Assembly: GCA_017416805.1 (NCBI GenBank) | Contig: JAFQBB010000017.1 | Location: forward strand, 1-56,513 | Length of the DNA: 56,513 nt | DNA from: Bacteroidaceae bacterium | Lineage (GTDB): Bacteria; Bacteroidota; Bacteroidia; Bacteroidales; Bacteroidaceae | Direction: 5' to 3' | Shown here: positions 1 to 8,642 of the stretch, one piece after another | How positions within the stretch are numbered: position 1 is the stretch's first letter | Layout of the letters: each line of letters begins with the position of its first letter | Made by a program: the position numbers and the translations under genes | The notes under the pieces: model-generated | Database searches by the model: none | What the model was told of the DNA's origin: nothing | The model's input: the letters and a program-made list of their open reading frames with translations, nothing else

Positions 1-110
1 TTTCACAATTAGATGTTAAGAATGAAGATACCATTGTTTATATCGTTAAAGATAAAGTGTTAAAACTAAAAGAATTATTACCTGAAAGGTGGGATAAAAA
101 ATGGGATTAA
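1..110 (+). CDS. C-terminal fragment of an unknown protein (cut by window start)
   Basis: An open frame enters from the left edge (codons in phase with base 3) and stops with TAA at 108-110, leaving 35 residues that end in LLPERWDKKWD. The composition (Lys/Glu/Asp rich, no membrane segment) looks like ordinary cytosolic protein sequence. I do not recognise the family. The next short frame starts with an ATG at 101, overlapping this stop, which suggests the two were translationally coupled. Confidence 0.5.
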   Translation, partial: SQLDVKNEDTIVYIVKDKVLKLKELLPERWDKKWD

Positions 111-215
111 ATAAATTAACAAAGATATAAGTCACAAATCACATTAGCCAAAAGGCGTGTAAAGGCATTTGAAATTGCAAATTACTTTATAGAAAATGAA
201 ATCGAAAGCAGTTAG
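101..215 (+). pseudogene. Small frameshifted ORF overlapping the preceding stop codon
   Basis: ATG at 101 opens MGLNKLTKI and hits TAA at 128-130. In the frame shifted by one base, the sequence continues without a stop through YKSQITLAKRRVKAFEIANY to TAG at 213-215. The whole reads as one plausible basic small protein of about 38 residues with a single extra base near 125-130. A strong hairpin terminator follows at 284. Product unknown. It could also be a sequencing error or two unrelated short frames; the overlap with the upstream stop favours a real gene that has decayed. Confidence 0.3.
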
Positions 216-283
216 ACAACTTTCAGTTTGATGGAGCGTCAAATTCCAATTTGTCGAACTGATGGTAATAATACTATTGTTCT

Positions 284-315
284 GAGCCGGGAGTGATCCC
301 GGCTCACACTTTTTT
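284..315 (+). terminator. Rho-independent terminator
   Basis: GAGCCGGGA (284-292), loop GTGA, TCCCGGCTC (297-305), then a short spacer and six T at 310-315. It is oriented to end transcription from the decayed genes at 1-215. Confidence 0.8.
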
Positions 316-777
316 CGGAAGAAAGATTTCTGATTGACAGGAGAAATCGTAAGTGGTATACTTTTCTCATGAAGTGTCTGCATAAGCAGACCGGAAAGGA
401 GCTTAAAAGTATGATTGTTCGCGAGGTCGTCACCAGCTAACTGAATATGGGCGCGGATAACAATGGGGGTTCAGGCCTCCTGATTTGGTGCACCGTTTTT
501 TAAGTAACTTTCGAATATGTGGTAACCGCAGGATGCAGCCATGGACGAGAGCTGCTTTGCTGCGGCTAACTATCTGATTATAAGAATGTTTATAGGGGGG
601 GGTAAGTGTTGCGAGCAATGACTCCGATGCATTTGCATAGGAGATAAAGCTATTGCCGTATGTAAGCCTACCTGTCTTCATCCTTTTATTTACTTCACAA
701 GTTTAAGCCCACAAAGGTACTTATTTTTTCACAAATAGCCAAGACGTGACCATAAAATATGATTTTAGACTAACAAT
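316..777. other. Gene-poor stretch, no supported gene
   Basis: About 460 bp without a convincing gene. A minus-strand frame at 430-681 (83 codons, Cys/Ser/Arg-rich) is open, but no promoter or start context supports it and its composition is unlike neighbouring proteins. A run of eight G at 595-602 is present. I read the stretch as decayed, possibly mobile-element-derived DNA. Confidence 0.4.
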
Positions 778-880
778 TTAATACTTTAATAAGCGTTGCA
801 GTATCCATTCTACATCGTCAATCATTTCTTCCGTTGACGGATGCAAAGGTAGCCAAACCTCATTTAGAATAAGAAAAGGT
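778..880 (-). pseudogene. Coding-like C-terminal remnant inside an inverted duplication
   Basis: On the minus strand a stretch reads LNEVWLPLHPSTEEMIDD and ends ...VEWILQRLLKY with TAA at 778-780. A motif of the form LPLHP-S-x-E-x-ID-x-V near a C-terminus resembles the tail of DegT/DnrJ/EryC1-type sugar aminotransferases, but the fragment is too short to assign. No start codon or upstream domain is present. The opposite arm of the inverted duplication carries a degenerate copy on the plus strand (LNLHPATEIND, near 958-1000), so a coding fragment was duplicated head to head. Confidence 0.3.
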
Positions 881-987
881 CAAGCGGTAAACCGTTTGGA
901 GCTGTTTCTTCCTCCGTTGGAGAGTAAACAGTTCCAAAACCTTTTCCTATTCATCGGCTTGGCTTGAATCTGCATCCGGCAACGGAG
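829..987. repeat. Large imperfect palindrome (inverted duplication)
   Basis: Left arm landmarks CCGTTGaCGGATGCA (~831-845), GAATAaGAAAAGGT and TTGGAgCTGTTT are mirrored on the right by AAACAGTTCCAA, ACCTTTTCcTATTC and TGCATCCGGCAACGG (~969-983). Similarity weakens but continues to about 805 and 1012. The left arm has a ~14-nt insertion. Total span is about 155 bp, far longer than a terminator. Confidence 0.7.
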
Positions 988-1162
988 ATAAACGACTGAC
1001 GAAATAGTAGAAAAAAGAACAGCATAAATAATAGGTCCAACTTGATAACCTATCATTCACACGGCTCTATTTCTTTCAGAGGCTTATTATTTTCGACAGA
1101 GAGAAATTTGGCAAGCGGCAGATTTCACTCCCTCCAAAATAATAGATTGAAAAGAGCGTGCT

Positions 1163-1193
1163 TTTGCCGTTCTTGGAAATTGTCGTACCTTTG
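1163..1193 (+). promoter_or_regulatory. Bacteroides-type promoter
   Basis: TTTG at 1163-1166, exactly 19 bp, then TACCTTTG at 1186-1193. This is a full match to the Bacteroides primary-sigma consensus (TTTG / TAnnTTTG). The only frame it could drive is the 25-codon ORF at 1296, which runs in the same frame as the truncated BspA-like gene. Confidence 0.7.
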
Positions 1194-1295
1194 TGCCGAA
1201 AACGTGGAATGATGGAAACATCAAACTGCAAATAGCACTGAAAAGAGAAGAAACACCCTTTATTGATACGCTTTGAGCGTTAAGAAACAATAAAA

Positions 1296-1373
1296 ATGTT
1301 AAGTCTTCACCTTTTAGAATGCACCCTTAAAGGTTATGACCATATTTCTGACTTATTACTCGCAAAATATTGA
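1296..1373 (+). CDS. 25-residue ORF at the breakpoint upstream of the BspA-like remnant
   Basis: ATG at 1296 gives a 25-residue peptide beginning MLSLHLLECTLKGY and ending LLLAKY, stop TGA at 1371-1373. It lies about 100 bp downstream of a consensus promoter and in the same frame as the BspA-like sequence beginning at 1374. It may be the start of a gene whose body was lost when the two sequences were joined. No family recognised; possibly not translated. Confidence 0.3.
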   Translation: MLSLHLLECTLKGYDHISDLLLAKY

Positions 1374-1380
1374 GTAATAA
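1353..1380. repeat. Inverted repeat at the junction with the truncated gene
   Basis: TTATTACTC (1353-1361), 10-bp loop, GAGTAATAA (1372-1380): nine perfect pairs, exactly where similarity to the BspA-like protein begins. It could be the end of an inserted element or a weak terminator; there is no T-run. Confidence 0.4.
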
Positions 1381-2453
1381 CTGGTTGCAAATACTATTGT
1401 TGCAATCTTAAAGATGTGTATTGTAATACAGAGACGGTACCAACGACAGATGGAAAGGCTTTCGTCGGTTCTGGTCACACGAACGCCACTCTGTATGTTC
1501 CTGCCACTGCGGTAGTTAGCTATAAATCAACTTATCCTTGGAGTAATTTCGGCACGATTGTAAGTCTTACCAAGTATAATCTGATTTACATCGTAGATAA
1601 AACAGAGTACAAGAAATACGAAATAGAATATGGTAGGAGTATCACCGCAGAAGCATTTCCTGTCAAGGAAGGACATACCTTCAGTGGTTGGAGCAAAATT
1701 CCCGAAACAATGCCTGCGCATGATGTAACAGTGAAAGGTTCATTTACCGTAAACCGCTACCGATTGACTTATATGCTGGACGGTGAAGAGTATTCGGTTG
1801 ACAGTATCGCCTATGGTACTGAACTTGTACAGAAGGATACTTTGATCAAGGAAGGTTATACCTTCAGTGGATGGAGCGAAATTCCCGATACTATGCCTGC
1901 ACAGAATGTAACGGTAACAGGTTCGTTTACCGTAAACCGCTACCGCTTGACTTATATGCTGGACGGTGAAGAGTATTCAGTTGATAGCATTTCCTATGGT
2001 ACTGAACTGGTTCAGAAGGAAGCATTGACCAAAGAAGGGCATACCTTCAGCGGATGGGGTGAGATTCCTGCAATGATGCCTGCACATGATGTTACGATTA
2101 GAGGTGAATTTGTGATTAACACATACAAACTGACTTACATCTTAGATGGTGAAATTTACACTACGATGCAAATATCATACGGTTCTCCTATCTATCTGAT
2201 AACAGATCCTGTCCGTGAAGGCTACACCTTCAGTGGTTGGAGCGAGGTGCCCGAAACGATGCCTGCACAGGATGTGACCGTAACGGGTTCTTTCACCGTG
2301 AATGGTATTGACGCTGTATTCAGTGACAAGTTTGTGGATGTCTATACCCTGCAAGGAACCCTTATAAAGAGACAAATAGCTGTGGAAGAACTTGAACATG
2401 AATTGCCCACAGGTATCTACATCGTAAATGGAAAGAAAATGCTTGTCCGGTAA
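1374..2453 (+). pseudogene. BspA-like surface protein, 5'-truncated (InlB_B-type repeats + C-terminal domain)
   Basis: The open frame runs from just after a TGA at 1371; the first GTG is at 1416. The N-terminal ~50 residues (NLKDVYCNTETVPTT...LYVPATAVVSYKS) are the end of a BspA-type leucine-rich-repeat (LRR_5) domain. Four ~60-residue Listeria-Bacteroides (InlB_B-like) repeats follow, each with LTYxLDGE, KEGxTFSGWSxIP and MPAxDVTVxGSFTVN. Repeats 2 and 3 are nearly identical in DNA. The last ~48 residues (VYTLQGTLI...LPTGIYIVNGKK) resemble the beta-sandwich tail of Bacteroidales surface proteins, similar to type A secretion/sorting tails. No signal peptide and most of the LRR domain are missing, so this is a 5'-truncated remnant. 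Intact relatives are adhesins or host-interaction proteins. Confidence 0.75.
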
Positions 2454-2473
2454 GCGGACAACGTGAACATAAG

Positions 2474-2512
2474 CAACCATCGTTACTTATCCCTGATAAA
2501 TAACGATGGTTG
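2474..2512 (+). terminator. Hairpin downstream of the BspA-like gene
   Basis: CAACCATCGTTA (2474-2485) pairs with TAACGATGGTTG (2501-2512), a 12-bp perfect stem 20 bp after the stop codon. There is no long T-run, but the position fits a terminator. Confidence 0.6.
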
Positions 2513-2537
2513 TTCAAATTGTTTAATGAATATACAA

Positions 2538-2584
2538 AATAATGGCCGTTTTTGTTTAATCGATTAAACAAAACAGCCATTATT
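2538..2584. terminator. Bidirectional terminator between converging genes
   Basis: The arm AATAATGGC...TTTGTTTAATC is mirrored by GATTAAACAAA...GCCATTATT around 2560, with A/T-rich flanks (ATTTTTATT at 2579-2590). It separates the plus-strand BspA-like gene from the minus-strand tolC-like gene. Confidence 0.7.
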
Positions 2585-2692
2585 TTTATTACCTGAATGA
2601 AAAAGGATATCTATTTTTGCAGAGAAAGGATATCGTCGTTACACTATAATGAACAAGATAGGGAGGCACCGCTTATTCCATCTCCAAAAGCC

Positions 2693-4033
2693 TTACCACC
2701 TTGTGCCCAAATAGTCCGTAATGCTTCCGCTGATTTGCAGGAGGGATATTTCACACATCTTTGTGTCGTATTCGGCAGAGAGGATACGCTCCTCGGCATC
2801 CAACAGGCTCTTCTGGGCTTCACGCATCTCAATACCGGAGAGGTCGCCCAGCAGGTAACGGTCGCGAGCTATCTCGTAGTTGTCGCGCGCAGCAATCAGG
2901 TTGTCGCGTTCCAAGTTCAGCAACTTGATATTGTTCTGGTATGCCTGCCACAGGTTCATCAGGTCGGCTCGCAGGCCCTGTTTCAGTTCTTCCTGCTCCA
3001 ATTGGGCATTCTCCATAGCAATGCGTGCATTGCGGCTTTCGCGCCGTTTGTTGCCATTGAAGAGGTTTATGCCTACGGTGACACCAAAGTTCAATCCTAA
3101 ATTGTCGCGGCTTTTATTGGCACCCAGTTCGTATTTGTTGTGCGTGTATCCGTATCCGGCATTGGCTTTCACGTAAGGATAGTTGCGTGATTGCACAGCC
3201 CGCAGGTCCAGTTGGGCAATCCGTTGGCTCTGCTCGGCTTTAAGCAGGTTTGCATTGGTGCGCAAGGTATTTCCCCAAAGGCGTTCCAAACGCAAAGCCG
3301 TATTGGGCTGGATCAATGTGTCAACCACAATGACCGGTCCGTTCATGTCACGGATAGCCATCAGTTCGTTCAGCCGGATACGTGAAGTGTGGAGCAGTTC
3401 CTGCTGTTTGATATACGAAGCCTGGTCGGCATTGAAATCGACACGTGCCTGCTGAAGGTCAAGGCGCGAGAAACTACCGATGTTGTATCGTGCCTCCACA
3501 ATACGCAGACGTTCGCGGCTGAGCGATACGGCATATTGCAGATTCTTCAATCGGATCTTCTGCTGTACGAAGTTATAATACTCAGCAGAAAGTTGTGCGA
3601 TGAAGTCTTCTATGACGATACGTGTCTGCGTTTCACCCATACGTTCCAGTTCTTTGAGCTTCTTGTAGTTGGTCTGTATGCCCAATCCGTCAAAGATGGT
3701 CCAGTTGAGCGAAAGGCCGACATTGAATGTCTGGTCAAAGGCTCCGCTTTCGCTTACCGTTTCGCCTGTCGAGCGGAGTTTGGTGTCAGTATCGTCCAAC
3801 GAACCGCTATAGCCCGCACTCAAGTCCAATGTGGGCAGGTAACCGGCATTGGCAATAGTGGCATTATTGTGGGCCACTTGCTCTTCGTTGCGCACAATGC
3901 GTAGCGAATAGTTGTTTTGCAACCCTTCTTCAAGACACGATTGCAGGGTATAGATGTGTTGTGCCTGCATCGGAATAGCAGAGAAGAATGCTGCGTATAT
4001 GCTGATATGTTTGATTATATGTCTTAATTTCAT
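2693..4033 (-). CDS. TolC-family outer membrane efflux protein
   Basis: 446 residues, the usual length for the family. A signal peptide (residues 1-24, ending MQAQ) is followed by two TolC/OEP repeats of long alpha-helices (for example LSRERLRIVEARYNIGS and a second copy LIAARDNYEIARDRYLLGD). It forms the trimeric outer-membrane exit duct for the RND pump encoded just upstream. The start is 27 bp after the pump's stop, so the two are in one operon (fusion protein, pump, duct). The substrate cannot be predicted. Confidence 0.93.
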   Translation of the reverse strand: MKLRHIIKHISIYAAFFSAIPMQAQHIYTLQSCLEEGLQNNYSLRIVRNEEQVAHNNATIANAGYLPTLDLSAGYSGSLDDTDTKLRSTGETVSESGAFDQTFNVGLSLNWTIFDGLGIQTNYKKLKELERMGETQTRIVIEDFIAQLSAEYYNFVQQKIRLKNLQYAVSLSRERLRIVEARYNIGSFSRLDLQQARVDFNADQASYIKQQELLHTSRIRLNELMAIRDMNGPVIVVDTLIQPNTALRLERLWGNTLRTNANLLKAEQSQRIAQLDLRAVQSRNYPYVKANAGYGYTHNKYELGANKSRDNLGLNFGVTVGINLFNGNKRRESRNARIAMENAQLEQEELKQGLRADLMNLWQAYQNNIKLLNLERDNLIAARDNYEIARDRYLLGDLSGIEMREAQKSLLDAEERILSAEYDTKMCEISLLQISGSITDYLGTRW

Positions 4034-4060
4034 AGGTCTTGATTTTTATGGGCTTGAACC

Positions 4061-7000
4061 TTACTGTTTTTTATCCTCCAAGGTAATGTCTGCTTTTTTA
4101 GAACGGTCAGTAGATATATATAGGTATATAGAGGGCACCACAAAAAGTGTCAGAATGGTGGATACCAACATGCCACCAACTACGGCCACACCCATAGCTA
4201 TACGTCCGTTGGCTCCTTCGCCTGTGGCAAAAGCCAATGGGATGAGGCCAAGAATAGTAGATACGCTGGTCATCAGGATAGGTCGCAAACGCTGGATAGA
4301 TGCATCGCGGATGGCCTCCAAACGGTTGATTCCGCTTTCTTGCTTCTGGTTGGCAAACTCTACGATGAGGATACCGTTTTTGGCCACCAGACCGATGAGC
4401 ATGATGATACCAATCTGACTATAGATATTCATTGTCTGCCCGTCAAAGGCCATGAAGATTAGTGCTCCGGCCACAGCCAAAGGTACCGTGAACATGATAA
4501 TCAGGGGGTCTTTGAAACTTTCGAACTGTGCAGACAGGATAAGGTAGATGAGCACTAACGCCAGGATGAAAGCAAACATCAGGCTGGAGGAACTCTCACG
4601 ATACTCCTTGGAGTCGCCCGAAAGGGCTGTGCGGAAGGTGTCGTCCAAAACCTCTTCAGCTATCCGGTCCATCTCGTCCAGACCATCACCAATAGTTTTC
4701 CCCTCAGCCAAACCGGCGGAAACGGTGGCTGATGCAAAACGGTTGTAGCGATAAAGTTTCGGAGGGGCAATACCTTCTTCCAAGTCTATGAGGTTGTCCA
4801 TTTGAATCATTTCTCCCTTGTCGCTACGCACATAGATGGATTTCAGGTCAACGGGCTTGTTGCGCTGCTGGCGATTGATTTCGCCCACAATCTCGTATTG
4901 TTTTCCATTCATGTAGAAGTAACCCATTCGTTGGTCAGCCAATCCATATTGCAACGTCTGTGCGATGTTTTTGGTGCTGACACCCATCACACTGGCCTTG
5001 TTGCGATTGATGTTGATTCGCGCTTCGGGCTTGCTGAACTTCAAATCCACATCGGCCATCTGGAAGACAGGGCTTTCATAAACCTTCTCCATGAATATGG
5101 GCAGAATCTTTTCCAACTTTTCGATGTTGGTAGCCTGAAGTACATATTGTACGGGCATACCACCTCGGCGTCCGCCAAAAGTTGACTGTTGCTGTACGAA
5201 AGCACGGGCCTTAGTCTTCTTGCGTACAGCGGCTGAAATCTTTTCGGCCAATTCCATCTGAGTATAGTCGCGGTCACGGATGTCGCTCAAAGTGAGTCGT
5301 ACGTTACCCGAACCACTGGAAACACGAGCGGTAACGGCAGGTACATCATCAACAAGAGAATCGACCAAAGCATTGATGTCTTCTGTATAGTCGCGGATGA
5401 ACTCGTAGGTGATACCCTCCGGGCCGCGGGTATTGATGCTGATTTGTGAACGGTCCTCAAGTGGTGCCATTTCTGCCGGAATGGCATTCCACAACCATCC
5501 GATAAGTCCGAATGTGACAACGAACAACACGATGGCAATCCATCTGAACTTCAAGAAGAAGTCCAAACCTTTGGCATAAAGGGTGTTCAAACCTTCGAAA
5601 AATGGTTCGGTTTTGCGGTAGAACCAGCTTTGTTGCTCCCGTTTCTTCAATATCTTGGTGGCCAACATCGGGGTAAAGGTCAGGGCAGAAAACGAGGATA
5701 TAATGACTGCTCCTGACACCACGAAACTGAACTCACGGAAAAGGCGTCCGGTCATTCCCTCCATGAAGACAATGGGAAAGAATACGGCCAACAGGGTTAT
5801 CGTGGTGGAGATGACGGCAAAGAATATCTCCTTTGAGCCTTCGATTCCGGCCTCCATAGGGTTCATTCCCCGTTCGATACGGATGTAAATGTTTTCCGTC
5901 ATTACAATGGCATCGTCCACAACCAGTCCTACGGCCAACACTACGGCCAACATGGAGAGCACATTGATTGAGAACCCTAATATGTACATGATGAAGAAGG
6001 AACCGATGAGTGACACAGGAATCACAATACATGGAATCAATGTGACACGCCAGTCGCGCAAGAACAGGAAGATGATAACCATTACCAATACGAAAGCCAC
6101 ATATACGGTTTCTTTCACTTCGGAAATGGAAGCACGGATGAACTTGGTATTGTCGAATCCATAGGTGTATTTCACATCTTCGGGAAGATCCTTTTCCATG
6201 GTCTTCATACGCTCATAAACGGCATCGGCAATTTCAATATGATTGGCACCAGGTTGAGGAATAACGACTACACCCACCATGGGGACTCCGTTCATCTTCA
6301 TGTAGCTTTTGATGTCGCGGGCCTCCACTTCGGCACGTCCAATATCGCTGAAGCGGATGATGCGTCCTTGGTCCTCTTTGATGATAAGGTCGTTAAATTC
6401 TTGTGCGGTGTGCATAAGTCCTAACGTCCGGATGCTGAGCTCGGTCGTATTACCTTCAATACTTCCCGAAGGCAACTCCACGTTTTCACGATCGACAGCA
6501 TTTTTCACATCCATCGGAGTCAGACCATAGCCGGACATCTTGATGGGGTCGAGCCACAGGCGCATGGAGTATCTCTTTTCTCCCCAAATGTTCACACCAC
6601 TCACATCGGGGATGGTTTGCAGCTGTTCCTTTACCGTAAGGTCTGCAATCTCACTGATTTCCAACAGTGAGCGTTTGTCGCTCTGGATGGCCACCATCAG
6701 AATGGGCATGGCGTCAGCATCGGCTTTTGACACCGTGGGAGGGTCACAGTCGCGAGGCAGGAAACGCTGGGCACGTGATACCTTGTCGCGCACATCGTTG
6801 GCTGCTGTTTCCAGATCGACAGAAAGTTCAAACTCAACGGTGATACGGCTACTTCCCTGACTGCTGACACTTGTCAGCGAACGAATGCCCGGGATACCAT
6901 TAATGTTTTGTTCGAGGGGCTCGGTTATCTGATTTTCAATAACGTCGGCATTGGCTCCCGGATAAGAGCAACTTACAGAGATGATAGGGTTATCGACCGA

Positions 7001-7114
7001 TGGATATTCACGCACACCCAATGTGCTGTAACCGATAAGTCCGAACAACAGAATGACCAATGTCATTACGGTAGATAGTACCGGACGACGTATGCTAAGT
7101 TCTGATATATTCAT
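4061..7114 (-). CDS. RND efflux pump, inner membrane subunit (AcrB/MexB-like HAE1 family)
   Basis: 1017 residues, typical of a proton-driven tripartite pump. TM1 is at residues 10-30; then comes the first porter loop (SVDNPIISVSCSYPGA); TM4 carries the paired acidic residues Asp400-Asp401 (GLVVDDAIVMTEN) needed for proton relay. The second half repeats the plan with a large loop and TM7-12, ending FVVPSIYLYIS. It exports drugs, bile salts or other amphiphiles through the TolC partner. It starts 123 bp after the fusion protein's stop; that gap contains a dispersed GC-rich repeat rather than a promoter. Confidence 0.96.
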   Translation of the reverse strand: MNISELSIRRPVLSTVMTLVILLFGLIGYSTLGVREYPSVDNPIISVSCSYPGANADVIENQITEPLEQNINGIPGIRSLTSVSSQGSSRITVEFELSVDLETAANDVRDKVSRAQRFLPRDCDPPTVSKADADAMPILMVAIQSDKRSLLEISEIADLTVKEQLQTIPDVSGVNIWGEKRYSMRLWLDPIKMSGYGLTPMDVKNAVDRENVELPSGSIEGNTTELSIRTLGLMHTAQEFNDLIIKEDQGRIIRFSDIGRAEVEARDIKSYMKMNGVPMVGVVVIPQPGANHIEIADAVYERMKTMEKDLPEDVKYTYGFDNTKFIRASISEVKETVYVAFVLVMVIIFLFLRDWRVTLIPCIVIPVSLIGSFFIMYILGFSINVLSMLAVVLAVGLVVDDAIVMTENIYIRIERGMNPMEAGIEGSKEIFFAVISTTITLLAVFFPIVFMEGMTGRLFREFSFVVSGAVIISSFSALTFTPMLATKILKKREQQSWFYRKTEPFFEGLNTLYAKGLDFFLKFRWIAIVLFVVTFGLIGWLWNAIPAEMAPLEDRSQISINTRGPEGITYEFIRDYTEDINALVDSLVDDVPAVTARVSSGSGNVRLTLSDIRDRDYTQMELAEKISAAVRKKTKARAFVQQQSTFGGRRGGMPVQYVLQATNIEKLEKILPIFMEKVYESPVFQMADVDLKFSKPEARININRNKASVMGVSTKNIAQTLQYGLADQRMGYFYMNGKQYEIVGEINRQQRNKPVDLKSIYVRSDKGEMIQMDNLIDLEEGIAPPKLYRYNRFASATVSAGLAEGKTIGDGLDEMDRIAEEVLDDTFRTALSGDSKEYRESSSSLMFAFILALVLIYLILSAQFESFKDPLIIMFTVPLAVAGALIFMAFDGQTMNIYSQIGIIMLIGLVAKNGILIVEFANQKQESGINRLEAIRDASIQRLRPILMTSVSTILGLIPLAFATGEGANGRIAMGVAVVGGMLVSTILTLFVVPSIYLYISTDRSKKADITLEDKKQ

Positions 7115-7204
7115 TTGAGCTACGCTAAATTATGGATTCTATATGTGCAATTTAGAGCATTTACAATGTACCAATTATAATGCACAAGTTGGTTTTAGTA
7201 TTTA

Positions 7205-7237
7205 GTTCTTCCCCAGTCGGGGGAATTAGAGGGGGCT
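7205..7237. repeat. Dispersed GC-rich repeat, intergenic copy
   Basis: CTTCCCCAGTC followed by GGGGGAATTAGAGGGGGCTTC. It is similar in sequence and orientation to the copies inside the M56 gene (51084-51122, 51909-51950) and at the end of blaI (52305-52334). Internal TTCCCC/GGGGAA can pair. It abuts the fusion protein stop codon (7238). Confidence 0.55.
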
Positions 7238-8317
7238 TCATTTCACTTCATCCAACGTAACGGCCAATCCGGTACGCAGCTGCATGGTTCCTGAAGTGAT
7301 GATGGTGTCGCCATAGTCCAAGCCTGTCAATACCTGTACACGGGCTTCGTTGCGGATTCCTTTGGTGATGGCCGTAGGTTGTGCCTTACCATTCTTGTAG
7401 AGGAACACTTTGTCCACTCCCATTTCGGGAACAATGGCTTCGGTGGGAATGGCAATGGCGTCACTGATTTCCTGCGCTTTCAAATGTATGTTGGTGAATC
7501 GGCCGGGTAGCAGTTCACCACGACTGTTGGCATAGAGGGCACGGACAGGCAGCGTATGTGTGATTCTATCCACTTTTGATTCGGTAGCATAGATGCGTGC
7601 AGGAAAACTTTCCAAATGACCATCCATATTGAACGTAAGATTCATTCCCGGTTTAATGACACTGGCATAACGCTCAGGTACGGCAAATTCAATTTTCAGA
7701 GGAGTAATCTTGGTAAGTGTGGCCACTACCGTACCGGTGGAGGCATAACTACCTTCGCTGACTTGTCGCAATCCGATGATGCCGTCGAATGGGGCACGCA
7801 GTTCGGTTTGTGCTATGTTCTCCTTCATCAATTCAATGTCAGCCTTCAACGAAGCCAAGTTGGTCTGTGCCTCTTCGTATGCCTCCTTACTGACTGCATC
7901 TTTTTCCAATAGGGCACTTTGGCGATATACGCGGTCTTGAGCAAGTTGCAATTGTGATTCCAGTTTCTTCAACTGTGCCTGCAGGGGGCCATCGTTGACT
8001 TTGGCCAACAATTGGCCTTTATTTACATAAGAGCCTTCCGTAAAATCTATACTCACAATCTTTCCGGAACTTTCGAATGAAAGACTTACCTCTTCATCGG
8101 GTATCAACTCACCGCTGATAACAATTTCATCGGTAAGCGAGCGTGGCTTGATGACTTCAGCTGTCACATTCAGTGCCCTGCGTCCACTTTGGGTGTTCTT
8201 TACTTTATCTGCCAATTGCAGTTCCTCGTTTTCCTTGGGAAGCTGTGACCAGATGCCCCAACCCGCCAATCCGATAATGATGGCACCCGTCAGGCACCAT
8301 TTTGTCCGTTTGTTCAT
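7238..8317 (-). CDS. RND efflux periplasmic adaptor (membrane fusion protein)
   Basis: 359 residues from the ATG at 8317 (MNKRTKWCLTG...). An upstream in-frame start would lie within the promoter, so this one is preferred. An N-terminal anchor (residues 9-27) is followed by a lipoyl/barrel half-motif (LTDEIVISGELIPDEEVSLSFE), a helical hairpin (QAQLKKLESQLQLAQDRVYRQ), the second lipoyl half (LRAPFDGIIGLRQVSEGSY), and beta-barrel and membrane-proximal domains. It bridges the pump and TolC in the periplasm and is first in the operon. Confidence 0.94.
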   Translation of the reverse strand: MNKRTKWCLTGAIIIGLAGWGIWSQLPKENEELQLADKVKNTQSGRRALNVTAEVIKPRSLTDEIVISGELIPDEEVSLSFESSGKIVSIDFTEGSYVNKGQLLAKVNDGPLQAQLKKLESQLQLAQDRVYRQSALLEKDAVSKEAYEEAQTNLASLKADIELMKENIAQTELRAPFDGIIGLRQVSEGSYASTGTVVATLTKITPLKIEFAVPERYASVIKPGMNLTFNMDGHLESFPARIYATESKVDRITHTLPVRALYANSRGELLPGRFTNIHLKAQEISDAIAIPTEAIVPEMGVDKVFLYKNGKAQPTAITKGIRNEARVQVLTGLDYGDTIITSGTMQLRTGLAVTLDEVK

Positions 8318-8362
8318 AGCAATTCGGTATATGTTTTGTCCTGTTTTTACAATAATAGGTCT

Positions 8363-8370
8363 CAAAGGTA
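8363..8370 (-). promoter_or_regulatory. -7 element of the efflux operon promoter
   Basis: On the minus strand TACCTTTG lies 46 bp before the ATG at 8317, matching TAnnTTTG. Upstream is AT-rich with no clear TTTG at the ideal distance. Confidence 0.6.
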
Positions 8371-8470
8371 CAAATTTATTTAAATCCGCTACGTCCCTTT
8401 ATCCTTCGATTAATATTATTTCACTCCTTTTTTGTAAAAGAAACTTTATGCCGACTATACCGAGACAACA

Positions 8471-8620
8471 CTGCCATTATTCTGCCACGCTGTTGACAGA
8501 AGACTGCCAAGCCACTTGTAGCATCCTGCCAAGCCACTTGTAGTGTCCTGCCAAGCCACCTGTAGCGTCCTGCCAAGCCGGTTGTAGTCTGCTGCCAAAA
8601 GAATGGCAGAAGAGTGGCAG
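8471..8620. repeat. Array A: phased CTGCCA repeats, 22-bp period
   Basis: CTGCCA occurs at 8471, 8482, 8504, 8526, 8548, 8570 and 8592, i.e. one 11-bp step then five steps of exactly 22 bp. The complement TGGCAG follows at 8604 and 8615, again 11 bp apart, so the array ends in mirror symmetry. The 22-bp unit is CTGCCAAGCCA plus CTTGTAGCATC and contains the dyad CAAG-CCA-CTTG. It starts 23 bp downstream of the alpha-2-macroglobulin stop codon and fills most of the 325-bp gap before the efflux operon. No ORF or T-run is present. Confidence 0.85.
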
Positions 8621-8642
8621 AGCGATAAGAAGCGACATGCCA

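Noticed and set aside
430-681. 83-codon minus-strand ORF
   Set aside because: No promoter, unusual composition and no recognisable domain. It could be mobile-element debris, but not enough to call a gene.
1087-1290. 67-codon minus-strand ORF
   Set aside because: It is antisense to the consensus promoter and has no start context; the composition looks non-coding.
2597-3100. Plus-strand ORF overlapping the tolC-like gene
   Set aside because: Most of it is antisense to a conserved coding region and the terminator at 2538-2584 precedes it. A TATTTTTG upstream is probably chance.
8471-8620. CRISPR array
   Set aside because: The period is 22 bp with no unique 30-bp spacers, the repeats are contiguous, and no cas genes are present. 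The same applies to the other four arrays.
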